Assembly: GCF_002803845.1 (NCBI RefSeq) | Contig: NZ_CP024985.1 | Coordinates: 4,340,001-4,404,000 of the forward strand | Direction: 5' to 3' | Source of the DNA: Streptomyces lavendulae subsp. lavendulae | GTDB taxonomy: Bacteria > Actinomycetota > Actinomycetes > Streptomycetales > Streptomycetaceae | Length of the DNA: 64,000 bases | In this document: positions 37,475-45,867 of the stretch, piece after piece | Layout: every line of letters begins with the position of its first letter | Position numbering within the stretch: the stretch's first letter is position 1 | Made by a program: the position numbers and the translations under genes | Notes under the pieces: generated by a model | Database searches by the model: none | Told to the model about the DNA's origin: nothing | What the model saw: only the letters and a program-made list of their open reading frames with translations

Positions 37475-37503
37475 TTGGCTCGACCGCGTCTGTGCGCTAA
37501 TCT
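37475..37503 (+). promoter_or_regulatory. Probable promoter of tRNA-Ile
   Basis: TTGGCT (37475-37480), 17 bp, TAATCT (37498-37503) is a good housekeeping promoter, ending 25 bp before the tRNA. Confidence 0.6.
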
Positions 37504-37528
37504 TCAGGAGTCAGCGCGCAGCGCGGAT

Positions 37529-37602
37529 GGGGCTATAGCTCAGTTGGTTAGAGCGCATCCCTGATAAGGATGAGGCCACAGGTTCAAATCCTGTTAGCCC
37601 CA
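37529..37602 (+). tRNA. tRNA-Ile (GAT anticodon)
   Basis: A 74-nt cloverleaf with acceptor GGGGCTA/TAGCCCC, D-loop AGCTCAGTTGGTTAGAGC, anticodon loop CTGATAA (GAT at 37563-37565) and T-arm GGTTCAAATCC. CCA is not encoded. The same tRNA follows the DUF3566 gene in mycobacteria. Confidence 0.98.
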
Positions 37603-37610
37603 CAGTGTCG

Positions 37611-37641
37611 AAGACCCCCAGGCCCATGGCCTGGGGGTCTT
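37611..37641 (+). terminator. Terminator of tRNA-Ile
   Basis: AAGACCCCCAGGCC pairs perfectly with GGCCTGGGGGTCTT around CAT, and ends in a T-rich run. Confidence 0.9.
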
Positions 37642-37747
37642 TGTCGTTGGGCCATGTGAGGGGTTGCCAGGTAACCGATCGGTATCGGCCGGTGTGTATT
37701 GTTGGCCGCCAGAAGTCCCCTACGTCAACGAAAGACGAGGTCGCGCG

Positions 37748-37882
37748 GTGAAGAAGCTGCTCCTGGTCGCACTGGCCGCCATCGGCGGTCTCCTCGTGTA
37801 CCGCCAGATCCAGGCGGACCGCGCCGAGCAGGACCTGTGGACGGAGGCAACCGACTCCGTGCCCTCTGGTTCCGGCGTGTGA
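37748..37882 (+). CDS. DLW-39 family small membrane protein
   Basis: This 44-residue peptide has one N-terminal hydrophobic helix (KKLLLVALAAIGGLLVY) and an acidic tail with the eponymous QDLW motif. GACGAGG lies upstream of the GTG start at 37748. Members are found throughout actinobacteria near the gyrA/tRNA region. The function is unknown. It is followed by a hairpin. Confidence 0.85.
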   Translation: MKKLLLVALAAIGGLLVYRQIQADRAEQDLWTEATDSVPSGSGV

Positions 37883-37900
37883 GACCCGCTTGATTCCATG

Positions 37901-37930
37901 AAGCCCCGGCTGCCGCTGCTGCCGGGGCTT
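37901..37930 (+). terminator. Hairpin after the DLW-39 gene
   Basis: AAGCCCCGGC pairs with GCCGGGGCTT across a 10-base loop, 18 bp after the stop codon. Confidence 0.8.
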
Positions 37931-37974
37931 CGTGCTGTTCCGTCCCGGGAAATCCGTGAAGTTCCGTTCTGCAA

Positions 37975-38001
37975 CGATTTTGCTTGCATTGGCAAAAATC
38001 G
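37975..38001. promoter_or_regulatory. A/T-rich dyad upstream of the exported-protein gene
   Basis: CGATTTTGC and GCAAAAATCG form an imperfect inverted repeat around TTGCATTG, ending 12 bp before the GTG at 38014. It stands out for its low G+C content. It could be an operator or a hairpin near the ribosome site; no regulator is identified. Confidence 0.4.
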
Positions 38002-38013
38002 GGAGGGAGTGGG

Positions 38014-39360
38014 GTGGACGTGAGCGTGCGGGTGCGTCGGGGACGCGGGGCGGGCGCGGTCGTGCGCCTCGGGCTGGCCGCGGCACTGGTGGCTTTCTGG
38101 CTGCCGGGGGCCGCCCGCGCGGCGGCCGGACCCTCCCCGGGCCCGGCCCCGCCGCCGCGCTACCGGGCGGCCGAGGGGGCCCGGCAGGTGCAGGGCGCGC
38201 CCTCCACGGCGGACGCCCCGCTGCTGGAGCCCGGGGTGGTCTACGAGGACACCGCGGTCCCCGGCGAACGGGTCTACCGGCTCGGCCTCGACGCCGCCTC
38301 CACCGTGTACGTCTCCGCCGTGCTGCGCCCGCCCGCGGGGAGCGCGGTCGGGTATTCCGACGGGGTCGAGGTCGAGGTCATGACCAACGCCGGCCGTGCC
38401 TGCCCGTACAACCCGGGCCGCGCCTCCTTCGGCCGCGACCCGGTCCCGCTCGCGGCGGCGGGCCAGCGGCGGCTGGAGGAGGACGCCGAGTGCCAGGGCG
38501 CGGGGACGTACTACGCGAAGGTCACCCGGTCGGCCGCGAAGGACTCCGACCGGGCGGCCTGGCCGGTGGAACTGCTCGTGCTGCGCGAACCGGCCCCGGC
38601 CGCGGGCAGCGCCCCGGTCTCCCCGCCGCCCGTCCTGCCCTCGCCCTCCCCGGCCCTGCCGGGCACGGACGCGGTCGCCCGCACCGGGGGGACCGGCTTC
38701 AACGACGCGCGGGCGCTGGGCTCCGGGGTGTGGCGCGACGACCTGAGGCCCGGACAGACGCGGTTCTACCGGGTCCCGCTGGACTGGGGGCAGCGGCTGG
38801 CGGTCGGCGCCGAGATCGCGAAGGCCCGGATGACCCGGCCGTCCGGCTCCGCCCCCGACGGGCTCACGGTCTCGCTGTACGCGCCCTACCGGGGGCTCGT
38901 GGATTCCGGGGACACGTCCTACGACGGGCAGCAGGCCGCCGTGACCCTGCCGGGGACGGCGCCGGTGGCGTACGCGAACCGCTTCTCCGACCGGGCGGAG
39001 GTCCGGCCGCTGCGGGTGGCGGGCTGGTACTACGTCGCCGTCACCCTGGGCGGGAAGGTGGGGGAGTTCACCGAGGACGCCTCGCCGGTGCCGCTGACGC
39101 TACGGGTGGACGTGGGCGGGGTCCGCGCCCCGGAGCCCGCCTACCGGGAGGGGCTGGCGGCGGCGGGCTTCGGGGTCGGCGCCGCCGAGCGGGCCGCCGC
39201 GAAGGAGGGGCTCACCGTCCCCGAGGCGGCCGCTCGGGAGGGGGACCGCTCCCAGATGCGGACCGTGGCGGGGGCCGGCTTCGGGACGGGCGCCCTGCTG
39301 CTGCTCGGGCTCGGCGGCTGGTTCCTGCTGTCCCGGCGCCACTTCGCCGGCGGAACCTAG
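38014..39360 (+). CDS. Exported membrane-anchored protein of unknown function
   Basis: The 448-residue protein has a signal sequence (basic start, hydrophobic helix, ARAAAG), a long extracytoplasmic region and a C-terminal membrane helix (about 415-440) with a short basic tail. Two similar beta-rich segments begin VYEDTAVPGERVYRLGLD and VWRDDLRPGQTRFYRVPLD, separated by a Pro/Ser linker; this looks like a duplicated domain. The GTG at 38014 has GGGAGGGAG just upstream. Its stop codon overlaps that of the convergent kinase. I do not recognise a functional family. Confidence 0.8.
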   Translation: MDVSVRVRRGRGAGAVVRLGLAAALVAFWLPGAARAAAGPSPGPAPPPRYRAAEGARQVQGAPSTADAPLLEPGVVYEDTAVPGERVYRLGLDAASTVYVSAVLRPPAGSAVGYSDGVEVEVMTNAGRACPYNPGRASFGRDPVPLAAAGQRRLEEDAECQGAGTYYAKVTRSAAKDSDRAAWPVELLVLREPAPAAGSAPVSPPPVLPSPSPALPGTDAVARTGGTGFNDARALGSGVWRDDLRPGQTRFYRVPLDWGQRLAVGAEIAKARMTRPSGSAPDGLTVSLYAPYRGLVDSGDTSYDGQQAAVTLPGTAPVAYANRFSDRAEVRPLRVAGWYYVAVTLGGKVGEFTEDASPVPLTLRVDVGGVRAPEPAYREGLAAAGFGVGAAERAAAKEGLTVPEAAAREGDRSQMRTVAGAGFGTGALLLLGLGGWFLLSRRHFAGGT

Positions 39361-40565
39361 ATCCGGGTCAGTGCCCAGGTGCCGACCGCGAAGCAGAGCA
39401 GGGCCGCCGAGAGGATCGCGGCGGTGGCCGCGGCGGGGGGCGGCGGGATCCGGCGGGGCGGGCGCGCCGGGGCCGGGGGCGGCGGGGAGGACGGGGGTGC
39501 CAGGTGGAACCCGTCCGTCTCCTCGGGGCCCCGGCCGGGCGGCGGCCCGAAGGCACCCGCACCCGCGCCCGAGCCCGCGGCGGGCGGCCCGTGCGGGGGC
39601 GCCGGGGAAGGGGCGGGCACGGGCTCCGGGGAGGGCACGCGGGAGGGCGCGCGGGAGGGCGCGGGCGCGGGCGGGGAGCTCGGGGCCGAGGGTCCGTCCG
39701 GGCCGAAACCGGCGGGGAGCGGGCCGAGTTGGTCGAACACCTCCACCGGATCCTCGTCCGGGTCGGGCGACGGCAGCAACAGGACCGCCTCGGCAAGGGC
39801 CTTGCGCGCCCCTGTGGCGGTCCGGAACCGCTTTCCGGGGTCCGGGTGCAGGAGGTTCGAGATCACGTCCCACAGGGGCGCGGGAACGCCTTCAGGGGCT
39901 GCGGGAACGCCCTGGGCGGCGAACTGCCCGGACAGGGCGAGGGAGTCGGGCCTGCGGCCCTGCAGCAGGTACAGCGCGACGAGTCCCGCGGCGAAGAGGT
40001 CGCAGGGGAAATCGGGCTCGGCGCCCGTCAGTTGCTCGGGGGCGAAGTACCCCGGGGTGCCGACGACCAGATCGGTCCCGGTCAGCCGCGGCTCGCCCTT
40101 GCGCATCGAGATGCCGAAGTCGGACAGCCGCAGGTGCGGCCGCCCGGTTCCGGTGGCCTCCAGCAGGATGTTGGCCGGTTTGACGTCGCGGTGGACGACG
40201 CCCTCCGCGTGCACCGCCGCCAGCCCCGACAGGAGCTGGTCGAGCAGCGTGCACGCGAACCGGGGCGGCAGGGCCCCGTAGTCCCCGATCAGATGGGCGA
40301 GGGAGCCGCCCGCGACGAGGTCCATGGTGAGCAGGACCTTGTCGTCGTCCGCCGCCCAGCCGGCCGGGGCCAGCACGTGCGGGTGGTCGATGCGCAGGGC
40401 CTGCTCGCGCACGAAGCGCAGCAGGGCGTGGGCGTCGCCGTGCAGGAGGACCTTCGCGGCCACGTACCGGTGGCGGCGGTGGTCCCAGGCCCGCCAGACG
40501 GCGCCCGCGCCACCGCGCCCGATCGGGTCGGCCAGTTCGTACCGGCCGGCGAAGACCTCACCCAT
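39357..40565 (-). CDS. Membrane-anchored Ser/Thr protein kinase (PknB-like catalytic domain)
   Basis: This 402-residue kinase looks active: glycine loop GRGGAGAVW, catalytic lysine in VAAKVLL, HRDVKPANILL, DFG in SDFGISM, and GTPGYFAPE. A long Pro/Ala/Ser-rich linker (about 275-375) leads to one C-terminal membrane helix with almost no outside domain, so it cannot sense ligands through PASTA-like domains. It shares the four bases CTAG with the convergent gene's stop codon. It is 38 bp downstream of the HTH gene and probably cotranscribed. Substrates are unknown. Confidence 0.9.
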   Translation of the reverse strand: MGEVFAGRYELADPIGRGGAGAVWRAWDHRRHRYVAAKVLLHGDAHALLRFVREQALRIDHPHVLAPAGWAADDDKVLLTMDLVAGGSLAHLIGDYGALPPRFACTLLDQLLSGLAAVHAEGVVHRDVKPANILLEATGTGRPHLRLSDFGISMRKGEPRLTGTDLVVGTPGYFAPEQLTGAEPDFPCDLFAAGLVALYLLQGRRPDSLALSGQFAAQGVPAAPEGVPAPLWDVISNLLHPDPGKRFRTATGARKALAEAVLLLPSPDPDEDPVEVFDQLGPLPAGFGPDGPSAPSSPPAPAPSRAPSRVPSPEPVPAPSPAPPHGPPAAGSGAGAGAFGPPPGRGPEETDGFHLAPPSSPPPPAPARPPRRIPPPPAAATAAILSAALLCFAVGTWALTRI

Positions 40566-40603
40566 CGCTGCGCCCGTCCCCCGTCCCCCGTCACGCGCGT
40601 GCG

Positions 40604-41152
40604 TCAGTTCTGGTGGGCCTCGTAGTGGGCCACCGCCTCCGCGGTGCGGCCCGCGCCGTAGACCCGGAGGAACTCTGCCAGTTCCGGATGGCTGGGTGCG
40701 AGGGAATCCGCCGCGTCGATGATGTCGCCGGCCGCGGAGACCGATCGCAGCAGCGACTGGATCTCCCGGACGACCCGCTTGACCGTGGGCGCGCCGGAAC
40801 TCGTCGTCGTCTGACCGCTGTTGCTGAGGACGGAGCCTCCCTGGGTGTTCTTGATCTCGTCCATCCGGTCGGTGGCCTCGGCCGCGCTGACGCTTCCGTC
40901 CGCAACCTGTCCGGCGAGGTCCTGGAGGGCCTGGACCCGCTGGACCACGGCGGGGTTCCCGATCTTGGCGCGCTGCCCGCTCATCAGCTGGGACAGCATC
41001 GGCGCCGACAGCCCGAGGACGGCAGCGAGGCGGGCCTGGTTCAGGCCGAGGTCATCTATGAGCCGTCGGAACAGCGCGCCGAGCGGCTCCCCGTACCAAC
41101 TGCGCTGCAGTTCCCTGGCTCTGGCCGTGGCCTCTTGCTGTACTGCGTCCAC
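40604..41152 (-). CDS. Helix-turn-helix DNA-binding protein (XRE-like)
   Basis: The 182-residue protein has an N-terminal HTH (LNQARLAAVLGLSAPMLSQLMSGQRAKI, about residues 38-65), followed by a helical region and a Ser/Thr/Gln-rich linker, then a C-terminal helical domain that could mediate oligomerisation. It is probably a regulator, conserved in Streptomyces near tRNA-Ala. The GTG at 41152 is chosen for the AGGGGAG eight bases upstream; the frame is open further back to 41230. The Ser/Thr linker is a plausible target for the neighbouring kinase (inference). Confidence 0.8.
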   Translation of the reverse strand: MDAVQQEATARARELQRSWYGEPLGALFRRLIDDLGLNQARLAAVLGLSAPMLSQLMSGQRAKIGNPAVVQRVQALQDLAGQVADGSVSAAEATDRMDEIKNTQGGSVLSNSGQTTTSSGAPTVKRVVREIQSLLRSVSAAGDIIDAADSLAPSHPELAEFLRVYGAGRTAEAVAHYEAHQN

Positions 41153-41313
41153 TCTGACTACTCCCCTTCGCTGGTGCGAACCTCGCGAGCATCTTACGGA
41201 GCGTGGTCGCGGGGCGGGAGTCCCTATCATTTTGCGGGATGCGGGGGTACACCGGGTACTCTGTGCTGCGGAACGGCCGCTCTCTCACCGGGAGGGGTCG
41301 CGTCCGGTTGCTC

Positions 41314-41386
41314 GGGGCCTTAGCTCAGTTGGTAGAGCGCTGCCTTTGCAAGGCAGATGTCAGGAGTTCGAATCTCCTAGGCTCCA
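41314..41386 (+). tRNA. tRNA-Ala (TGC anticodon)
   Basis: A 73-nt cloverleaf with acceptor GGGGCCT/AGGCTCC, D-arm TAGCTCAGTTGGTAGAGC, anticodon stem CTGCC/GGCAG with loop TTTGCAA (TGC at 41347-41349), and T-arm GGAGTTCGAATCTCC. CCA is not encoded. Confidence 0.98.
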
Positions 41387-41391
41387 CATTC

Positions 41392-41433
41392 AAAGACCCC
41401 CTGACCAGCGGAAACGCCGGTCAGGGGGTCTTT
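41392..41433. terminator. Terminator between tRNA-Ala and the convergent MFS gene
   Basis: AAAGACCCCCTGACC pairs with GGTCAGGGGGTCTTT around a 12-base loop; T and A runs at the ends suit termination in both directions. Confidence 0.88.
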
Positions 41434-41446
41434 TGCGTACCGGGCC

Positions 41447-42898
41447 TCAGGCGGTGCGGGGGCGGCGCAGGAGGGTGGCCGTCACGGCGGTGGCGGTCAG
41501 CAGGAGGGCGGCGCCGAGGGCGAAGGCGAGGTGGTAGCCGCCCGTGAGGGATTCGGCCGGGGTGTGACCCGCCGCGGTCAGGGACCCGGTGCGGGAGGCG
41601 GCCAGGGTGGACAGGACGGCGACGCCGAGGGCCATGCCGATCTGCTGGGTGGTGTTGAAGAGCCCCGACGCGAGGCCCGCGTCCCGCTCGTCGGCGCCGG
41701 ACATCCCCAGGGCGGTGAGCGCCGGCAGGGCCAGGCCGAAGCCGGAGGCCAGCAGCATCACGGGCAGCAGGTCGGTGACGTAGTCCGCGTGCACCGGCAG
41801 CCGGGTCAGCAGGCCGAGGCCCGCGGTCAGCAGCCCGAGCCCGGCGAGGAGCACGGCGCGCTCGCCGAAGCGGGCGTTCAGGCGGGCCGAGACGCCGAGC
41901 GAGACGGCGCCGATGGACAGGGCGGCGGGCAGCATCGCGAGGCCGGTCTCCGCGGCGCCGTAGCCCCGGACCCGCTGGAGGTAGAGGGCCAGCAGGATCT
42001 GGAAGGAGAACAGCGCGGCCACCATCAGCATCTGGACCAGGTTCGCGCCGACCACGGTGCGCGAGCGCAGGACCCGCAGCGGCATCAGGGGGACGCGGGC
42101 CCGGGCCTGGCGCACGGTGAAGGCGGCGAGCAGGGCCAGGGAGAGACCGCCGAGGCCGAGGGTGTGCGCGGAGGTCCAGCCGTACGCCTCGACGGTGACG
42201 ACGGCGTAGATGCCGGTCATCAGTCCGGCGGTGACCAGGACCGCGCCGATGGCGTCGGCTCCGGCGCGCAGGCCGAGGCCGCGGTCGGAGGGCAGCGCGG
42301 GGAGGGCGGCGAGCAGGGCGGCGATGCCGATGGGCAGGTTGATGAAGAAGATCCAGTGCCAGTCCAGGGCGTCGGTGAGGACCCCGCCCAGCACCTGGCC
42401 CAGGGAGGCTCCGGCGGCTCCGGTGAAGGAGAAGACGGCGATCGCCCGGGTGCGTTCGCGCGTTCCCGTGAACAGGGTGATCAGGATCCCGAGGCTGACG
42501 GAGGAGGCCATCGCGCTGCCCACGCCCTGGAGGAAGCGGGCGGCGATCAGCAGGGCGGGCGAACCGGCGAGGCCGGCCAGGAGCGAGGCGGCCGTGAAGA
42601 CGGCGGTGCCCGCCAGGAACATCCGCTTGCGGCCGATCAGGTCGCCGAGGCGCCCCGCGAGGAGCAGCAGGCTGCCGAAGGCGATCAGGTAGGCGTTGAC
42701 CACCCAGCTGAGGCCGGCGGGGGTGAAGCCGAGGTCGTTCTGGATGGCCGGCATGGCCACGGTGACGATGCTGCCGTCGAGGACGGTCATGAGCATGCCG
42801 GTGGAGAGCACGGCGAGGGCGGTCCAGCGCGAGCGGAGCCGGGGCGCCGGGGGTGCGGGTGTGGGTGTGGGTGCGGTGGCCTGGAGCGTGGCGGGCAT
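41447..42898 (-). CDS. MFS drug exporter, DHA2 (EmrB/QacA) type
   Basis: This 483-residue protein has about 14 membrane helices. The MTVLDGSIVTVAMPAIQNDL segment in helix 1 and GRLGDLIGRKR in loop 2-3 are typical of proton-driven 14-helix multidrug exporters. CGGAG precedes the ATG. It is divergent from a marR gene 115 bp away, the usual repressor-pump arrangement. The substrates cannot be read from sequence. Confidence 0.92.
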   Translation of the reverse strand: MPATLQATAPTPTPAPPAPRLRSRWTALAVLSTGMLMTVLDGSIVTVAMPAIQNDLGFTPAGLSWVVNAYLIAFGSLLLLAGRLGDLIGRKRMFLAGTAVFTAASLLAGLAGSPALLIAARFLQGVGSAMASSVSLGILITLFTGTRERTRAIAVFSFTGAAGASLGQVLGGVLTDALDWHWIFFINLPIGIAALLAALPALPSDRGLGLRAGADAIGAVLVTAGLMTGIYAVVTVEAYGWTSAHTLGLGGLSLALLAAFTVRQARARVPLMPLRVLRSRTVVGANLVQMLMVAALFSFQILLALYLQRVRGYGAAETGLAMLPAALSIGAVSLGVSARLNARFGERAVLLAGLGLLTAGLGLLTRLPVHADYVTDLLPVMLLASGFGLALPALTALGMSGADERDAGLASGLFNTTQQIGMALGVAVLSTLAASRTGSLTAAGHTPAESLTGGYHLAFALGAALLLTATAVTATLLRRPRTA

Positions 42899-43013
42899 CG
42901 GTTTCTCCGGTCGCGGTGAGGCGGCAGGTCGTCGTATCCGGCGACTGGTGCGACCGTAGCAGATGGTTTTGTTGCAGACTATATTTCTCGGATCGAATTG
43001 CTAGGCTGAGGTC

Positions 43014-43496
43014 ATGACCTCCATGGCGCCCACCGCACGGACCGAGCCCGACCTGTCCTTCCTCCTGGACCACACCAGCCACGTCCTGCGCACCCGCATG
43101 GCCGCGGCCCTCGGCGGGATCGGGCTGACGGCCCGGATGCACTGCGTCCTGGTGCACGCCCTGGAGGAGGAGCGCAGCCAGATCCAGCTGGCCGAGATCG
43201 GTGACATGGACAAGACGACGATGGTGGTGACCGTCGACGCCCTGGAGAAGGCCGGCCTGGCCGAGCGGCGGCCTTCGAGCACGGACCGCAGGGCCCGGAT
43301 CATCGCCGTGACCGAGAAGGGGGCCGAGGTCGCCGCCGAGAGCACCAAGATCGTCGACCGGGTGCACGCCGAGGCCCTCGGCCCGCTCTCCGCGACCGAC
43401 CGCGAGGCCCTCCTGCGCACGCTGAGGCAGCTCGCCGAGGAGGCCCTCGCGACCCCGTCGGAGAGCCCCCGCCCGGCCCGTCGCGCGCGTCAGTAG
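43014..43496 (+). CDS. MarR-family transcriptional regulator
   Basis: The 160-residue winged-helix protein has LAEIGDMDKTTMVVTVDALEKAGL as recognition helices and RRPSSTDRRARII as the wing (DxRxR). It is divergent from the DHA2 exporter and presumably represses it until a ligand binds. The A/T-richer stretch between the genes (about 42960-43005) is the expected operator and promoter area; I could not define a clean dyad there. GAGG lies just before the ATG. Confidence 0.92.
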   Translation: MTSMAPTARTEPDLSFLLDHTSHVLRTRMAAALGGIGLTARMHCVLVHALEEERSQIQLAEIGDMDKTTMVVTVDALEKAGLAERRPSSTDRRARIIAVTEKGAEVAAESTKIVDRVHAEALGPLSATDREALLRTLRQLAEEALATPSESPRPARRARQ

Positions 43497-43649
43497 CCGC
43501 CCGGGGCCTCCCCGCGCGGGCGGCTCGGGGGACGTCGCCGGGTGTCCCCCCAACGGCCCCGTCACTGGGCCGTCCGGGCCCCGGTGGCGGACAGTGGAGG
43601 GGAGAGGTACCGAGCCCGGGGGGCAACACCACGGCGGAGGCGTACGCAC

Positions 43650-44222
43650 ATGGGACTCTTCGACTTCCTGAAGTCCGACAAGAACAAGGAACCCGAGGCC
43701 GCCGAGAAGGCGAAGGGGCAGGCGGAGCAGCAGGCCGCGGCGGGGTCCGCGTCCGCCACCACCATGGGCGGCAAGTACACCGACGCCGCGGCGGCCGGCG
43801 AGCGGACGGCCGCGACCGCGCCGCACAGGGCCCCGGAGTCCGGGCGGGCCATGCCCAGCCCGACGTCGGCCGCGCACAAGGCGGTACCGGTGTCACCGAA
43901 GCCGCCCATGGCTACCCCGCCCCGGCCGCCCGTCGCCGCAGCGCCCCGCACGCCCGCGGCGCCGCCGCCCCCGGTGTCCGGGCGGGCCATGCCCAGCCCG
44001 ACGTCGGCCGCGCACAAGGCGGTACCGGTCTCGCCCAAGCCGTCACCGACCGCCAAGAAGCGGATGTACACGGTCAAGGAGGGCGACTCGCTCTCCGCGA
44101 TCGCCCGCCGCGAGCTCGGCAACGAGGCCCGGTGGCGCGAGCTCTACGCCATGAACAGGGCCGTCGTCGGCCCGAACCCCGACATGATCCTGCCGGGCAT
44201 GGTCCTCACCCTCCCCCACTAG
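43650..44222 (+). CDS. LysM-domain protein with an internal repeat
   Basis: The 190-residue protein starts GLFDFLKSDKNKE with no signal peptide, then has an Ala/Pro-rich disordered region and a C-terminal LysM domain (about 135-190: YTVKEGDSLSAIARRELG, then NPDMILPGMVLTLP). LysM binds glycan chains, but the lack of an export signal suggests a cytoplasmic or non-classical location. The segment GRAMPSPTSAAHKAVPVSPK occurs twice, encoded by perfect 54-bp direct repeats. GGAGG precedes the ATG at 43650. Confidence 0.87.
   Translation: MGLFDFLKSDKNKEPEAAEKAKGQAEQQAAAGSASATTMGGKYTDAAAAGERTAATAPHRAPESGRAMPSPTSAAHKAVPVSPKPPMATPPRPPVAAAPRTPAAPPPPVSGRAMPSPTSAAHKAVPVSPKPSPTAKKRMYTVKEGDSLSAIARRELGNEARWRELYAMNRAVVGPNPDMILPGMVLTLPH
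43838..43891 (+). repeat. 54-bp perfect direct repeat, copy 1
   Basis: Identical to 43976-44029. The copies are offset by 138 bp (46 codons), so the reading frame is kept. It lies within the LysM gene's disordered region. Confidence 0.95.
43976..44029 (+). repeat. 54-bp perfect direct repeat, copy 2
   Basis: Second copy of 43838-43891. The absence of synonymous differences points to recent duplication or gene conversion. Confidence 0.95.
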
Positions 44223-44246
44223 CCGGACGGCGGTGGTGCGGACACG

Positions 44247-44285
44247 GCAGGGGCCCGGATCCAGGTGATGGATCCGGGCCCCTGC
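44247..44285. terminator. Bidirectional hairpin between the LysM and DUF5324 genes
   Basis: Perfect 16-bp arms (44247-44262 and 44270-44285) between convergent genes. Confidence 0.85.
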
Positions 44286-44297
44286 GGGTGTGCGCCG

Positions 44298-45014
44298 TCA
44301 GTGCCGCTCGTCCCCCTCGGAGCCGTTGGGCGCCTTGGTGGGCGGACCCGTCTGCGCCTCGCGCTCCTTCTCCGCCAGTTCGTCGTCGAAGCTGGCCGGT
44401 TCGCTGTCGCGGGTGAGTTCGGTGGCCGCCGGGGGCTCCACGAGCCAGTCCGGGTTCGACTGCCGGTCCCACCACTTCCACACCACGAAGGCGGCGCCCG
44501 CCACGAGGCCGACGAGCGCGACCCCGCGCAGCGTCCGGTGGCAGCGCGCCCGCCGCTCGTGGCGCCGGACCAGCCGGTGGACCTCCTTGGCCGACACCTG
44601 GCCGCGCAGGGCGGCCAGCGCCGCCGTCGAGCGGGCAGCCGCCTCCTCGGCGACCGGCGTGGCCGCCGCCACCGCGCTCTCGATGCGGGGCTGGGTGTAG
44701 TCGGCGGCCTGGCGCGCCGCACGGCGCGTCTGCTCGATCGCCTGGGCCGCGGCCCGGTCGACGGGGGGCGGTACGTGGGCGCGCGCCGCCACCATGCGGG
44801 GATGCAGATGGGTGTCGTAGGCCGTGCGTGCGTGGAGCGAGGCCTGACCGGCCGCGTACGAGACCTTCGGCGCCAGCCGCTCGTTCGCCTCCTGCGCGTA
44901 GTGCACGGCGGTGTTCCGCGCGGTCTCCGCGTACGGCGCCACCGCTTCCGCCGCGTGCCTCACGGTGTCCCTGGCGCTCTCGGCGGCCAGGCGCACGCTG
45001 TCGTTGCGTGTCAC
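44298..45014 (-). CDS. DUF5324-type helical membrane protein
   Basis: This 238-residue protein begins TRNDSVRLAAESARDTVRHAAE and consists largely of Ala-rich amphipathic helices (about 1-140). A membrane helix (about 165-182, GVALVGLVAGAAFVVWKWW) and an acidic hydrophilic tail follow. The start pattern and layout match the Streptomyces DUF5324 family, whose function is unknown. The GTG at 45014 is chosen for the GAGGAGGA six bases upstream. It is divergent from the cyclophilin gene. Confidence 0.82.
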   Translation of the reverse strand: MTRNDSVRLAAESARDTVRHAAEAVAPYAETARNTAVHYAQEANERLAPKVSYAAGQASLHARTAYDTHLHPRMVAARAHVPPPVDRAAAQAIEQTRRAARQAADYTQPRIESAVAAATPVAEEAAARSTAALAALRGQVSAKEVHRLVRRHERRARCHRTLRGVALVGLVAGAAFVVWKWWDRQSNPDWLVEPPAATELTRDSEPASFDDELAEKEREAQTGPPTKAPNGSEGDERH

Positions 45015-45188
45015 AGGATCCTCCTCCTCGGTGGCGGACACAGTTCACCTTTCCACCCTTTCTCGGATCATGCCTGCCATCGCGCCGCCGGGCATGCGTG
45101 ACAGGGCATCCGAGTGGAGGATTTCTGTGCCCGGCTGCCCTCCGTGGGAGGATCGGGACCGACAGTGATGACTATGGAAGGCAGACCC

Positions 45189-45716
45189 GTGGCCGAGAAG
45201 CTCTACGCCACCCTGAAGACCAACCACGGCGACATCGAGATCGAGCTGCTGGAGAACTTCGCGCCCAAGACCGTCCGCAACTTCGTGGAGCTGGCCACGG
45301 GCGCCCGCGAGTGGACCCGTCCGACCGACGGCCAGAAGACCACCGCTCCGCTCTACGACGGCACCGTCTTCCACCGCGTCATCAGCGGTTTCATGATCCA
45401 GGGCGGCGACCCGCTCGGCAACGGCACCGGCGGCCCGGGCTACCGCTTCGCCGACGAGTTCCACCCCGACCTGGCCTTCACCAAGCCCTACCTGCTCGCG
45501 ATGGCCAACGCCGGCCCGGGCACCAACGGCTCGCAGTTCTTCATCACGGTCGCGCCCACCGCCTGGCTGACCCGCAAGCACACCATCTTCGGCGAGGTGA
45601 CCGACCCGGCCAGCCAGAAGGTCGTGGACAAGATCGCGTCGGGCGCCACCAATCCGCGCACCGAGCGCCCCCTGGACGACGTGATCATCCAGTCGGTCGT
45701 CGTGGAGCGGCGCTGA
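45189..45716 (+). CDS. ppiA: Peptidyl-prolyl cis-trans isomerase (cyclophilin)
   Basis: This 175-residue cytoplasmic cyclophilin speeds proline isomerisation. Conserved motifs include YDGTVFHRVISGFMIQGGDP with the catalytic arginine, GPGYRFADEF, and MANAGPGTNGSQFFIT. The length and GTG start match the described Streptomyces CypB type; GGAAGG lies upstream. It is the counterpart of Rv0009. Confidence 0.96.
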   Translation: MAEKLYATLKTNHGDIEIELLENFAPKTVRNFVELATGAREWTRPTDGQKTTAPLYDGTVFHRVISGFMIQGGDPLGNGTGGPGYRFADEFHPDLAFTKPYLLAMANAGPGTNGSQFFITVAPTAWLTRKHTIFGEVTDPASQKVVDKIASGATNPRTERPLDDVIIQSVVVERR

Positions 45717-45867
45717 CCGCGCCGGAGAACCGCCGACGCGTCCCGTCGGCCGGCGCGCGCCCCCGCACCGGCCCGGGAACCTTTGCGCCCCGCCCGTCCG
45801 TCCTGGTTGTGTACCCGGACCGGCGGGGCACCTCCCCCGCCGCCCGCGCCGCCGATCGAGGGGACCG

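Noticed and set aside
37529..41386. tRNA genes as attachment sites for an integrated element
   Set aside because: No integrase, no duplicated tRNA 3' end and no shift in composition were seen; the neighbouring genes look chromosomal.
42960..43005. MarR operator between the exporter and marR genes
   Set aside because: The region is A/T-richer and in the right place, but I could not find a clean inverted repeat, so no site was called.
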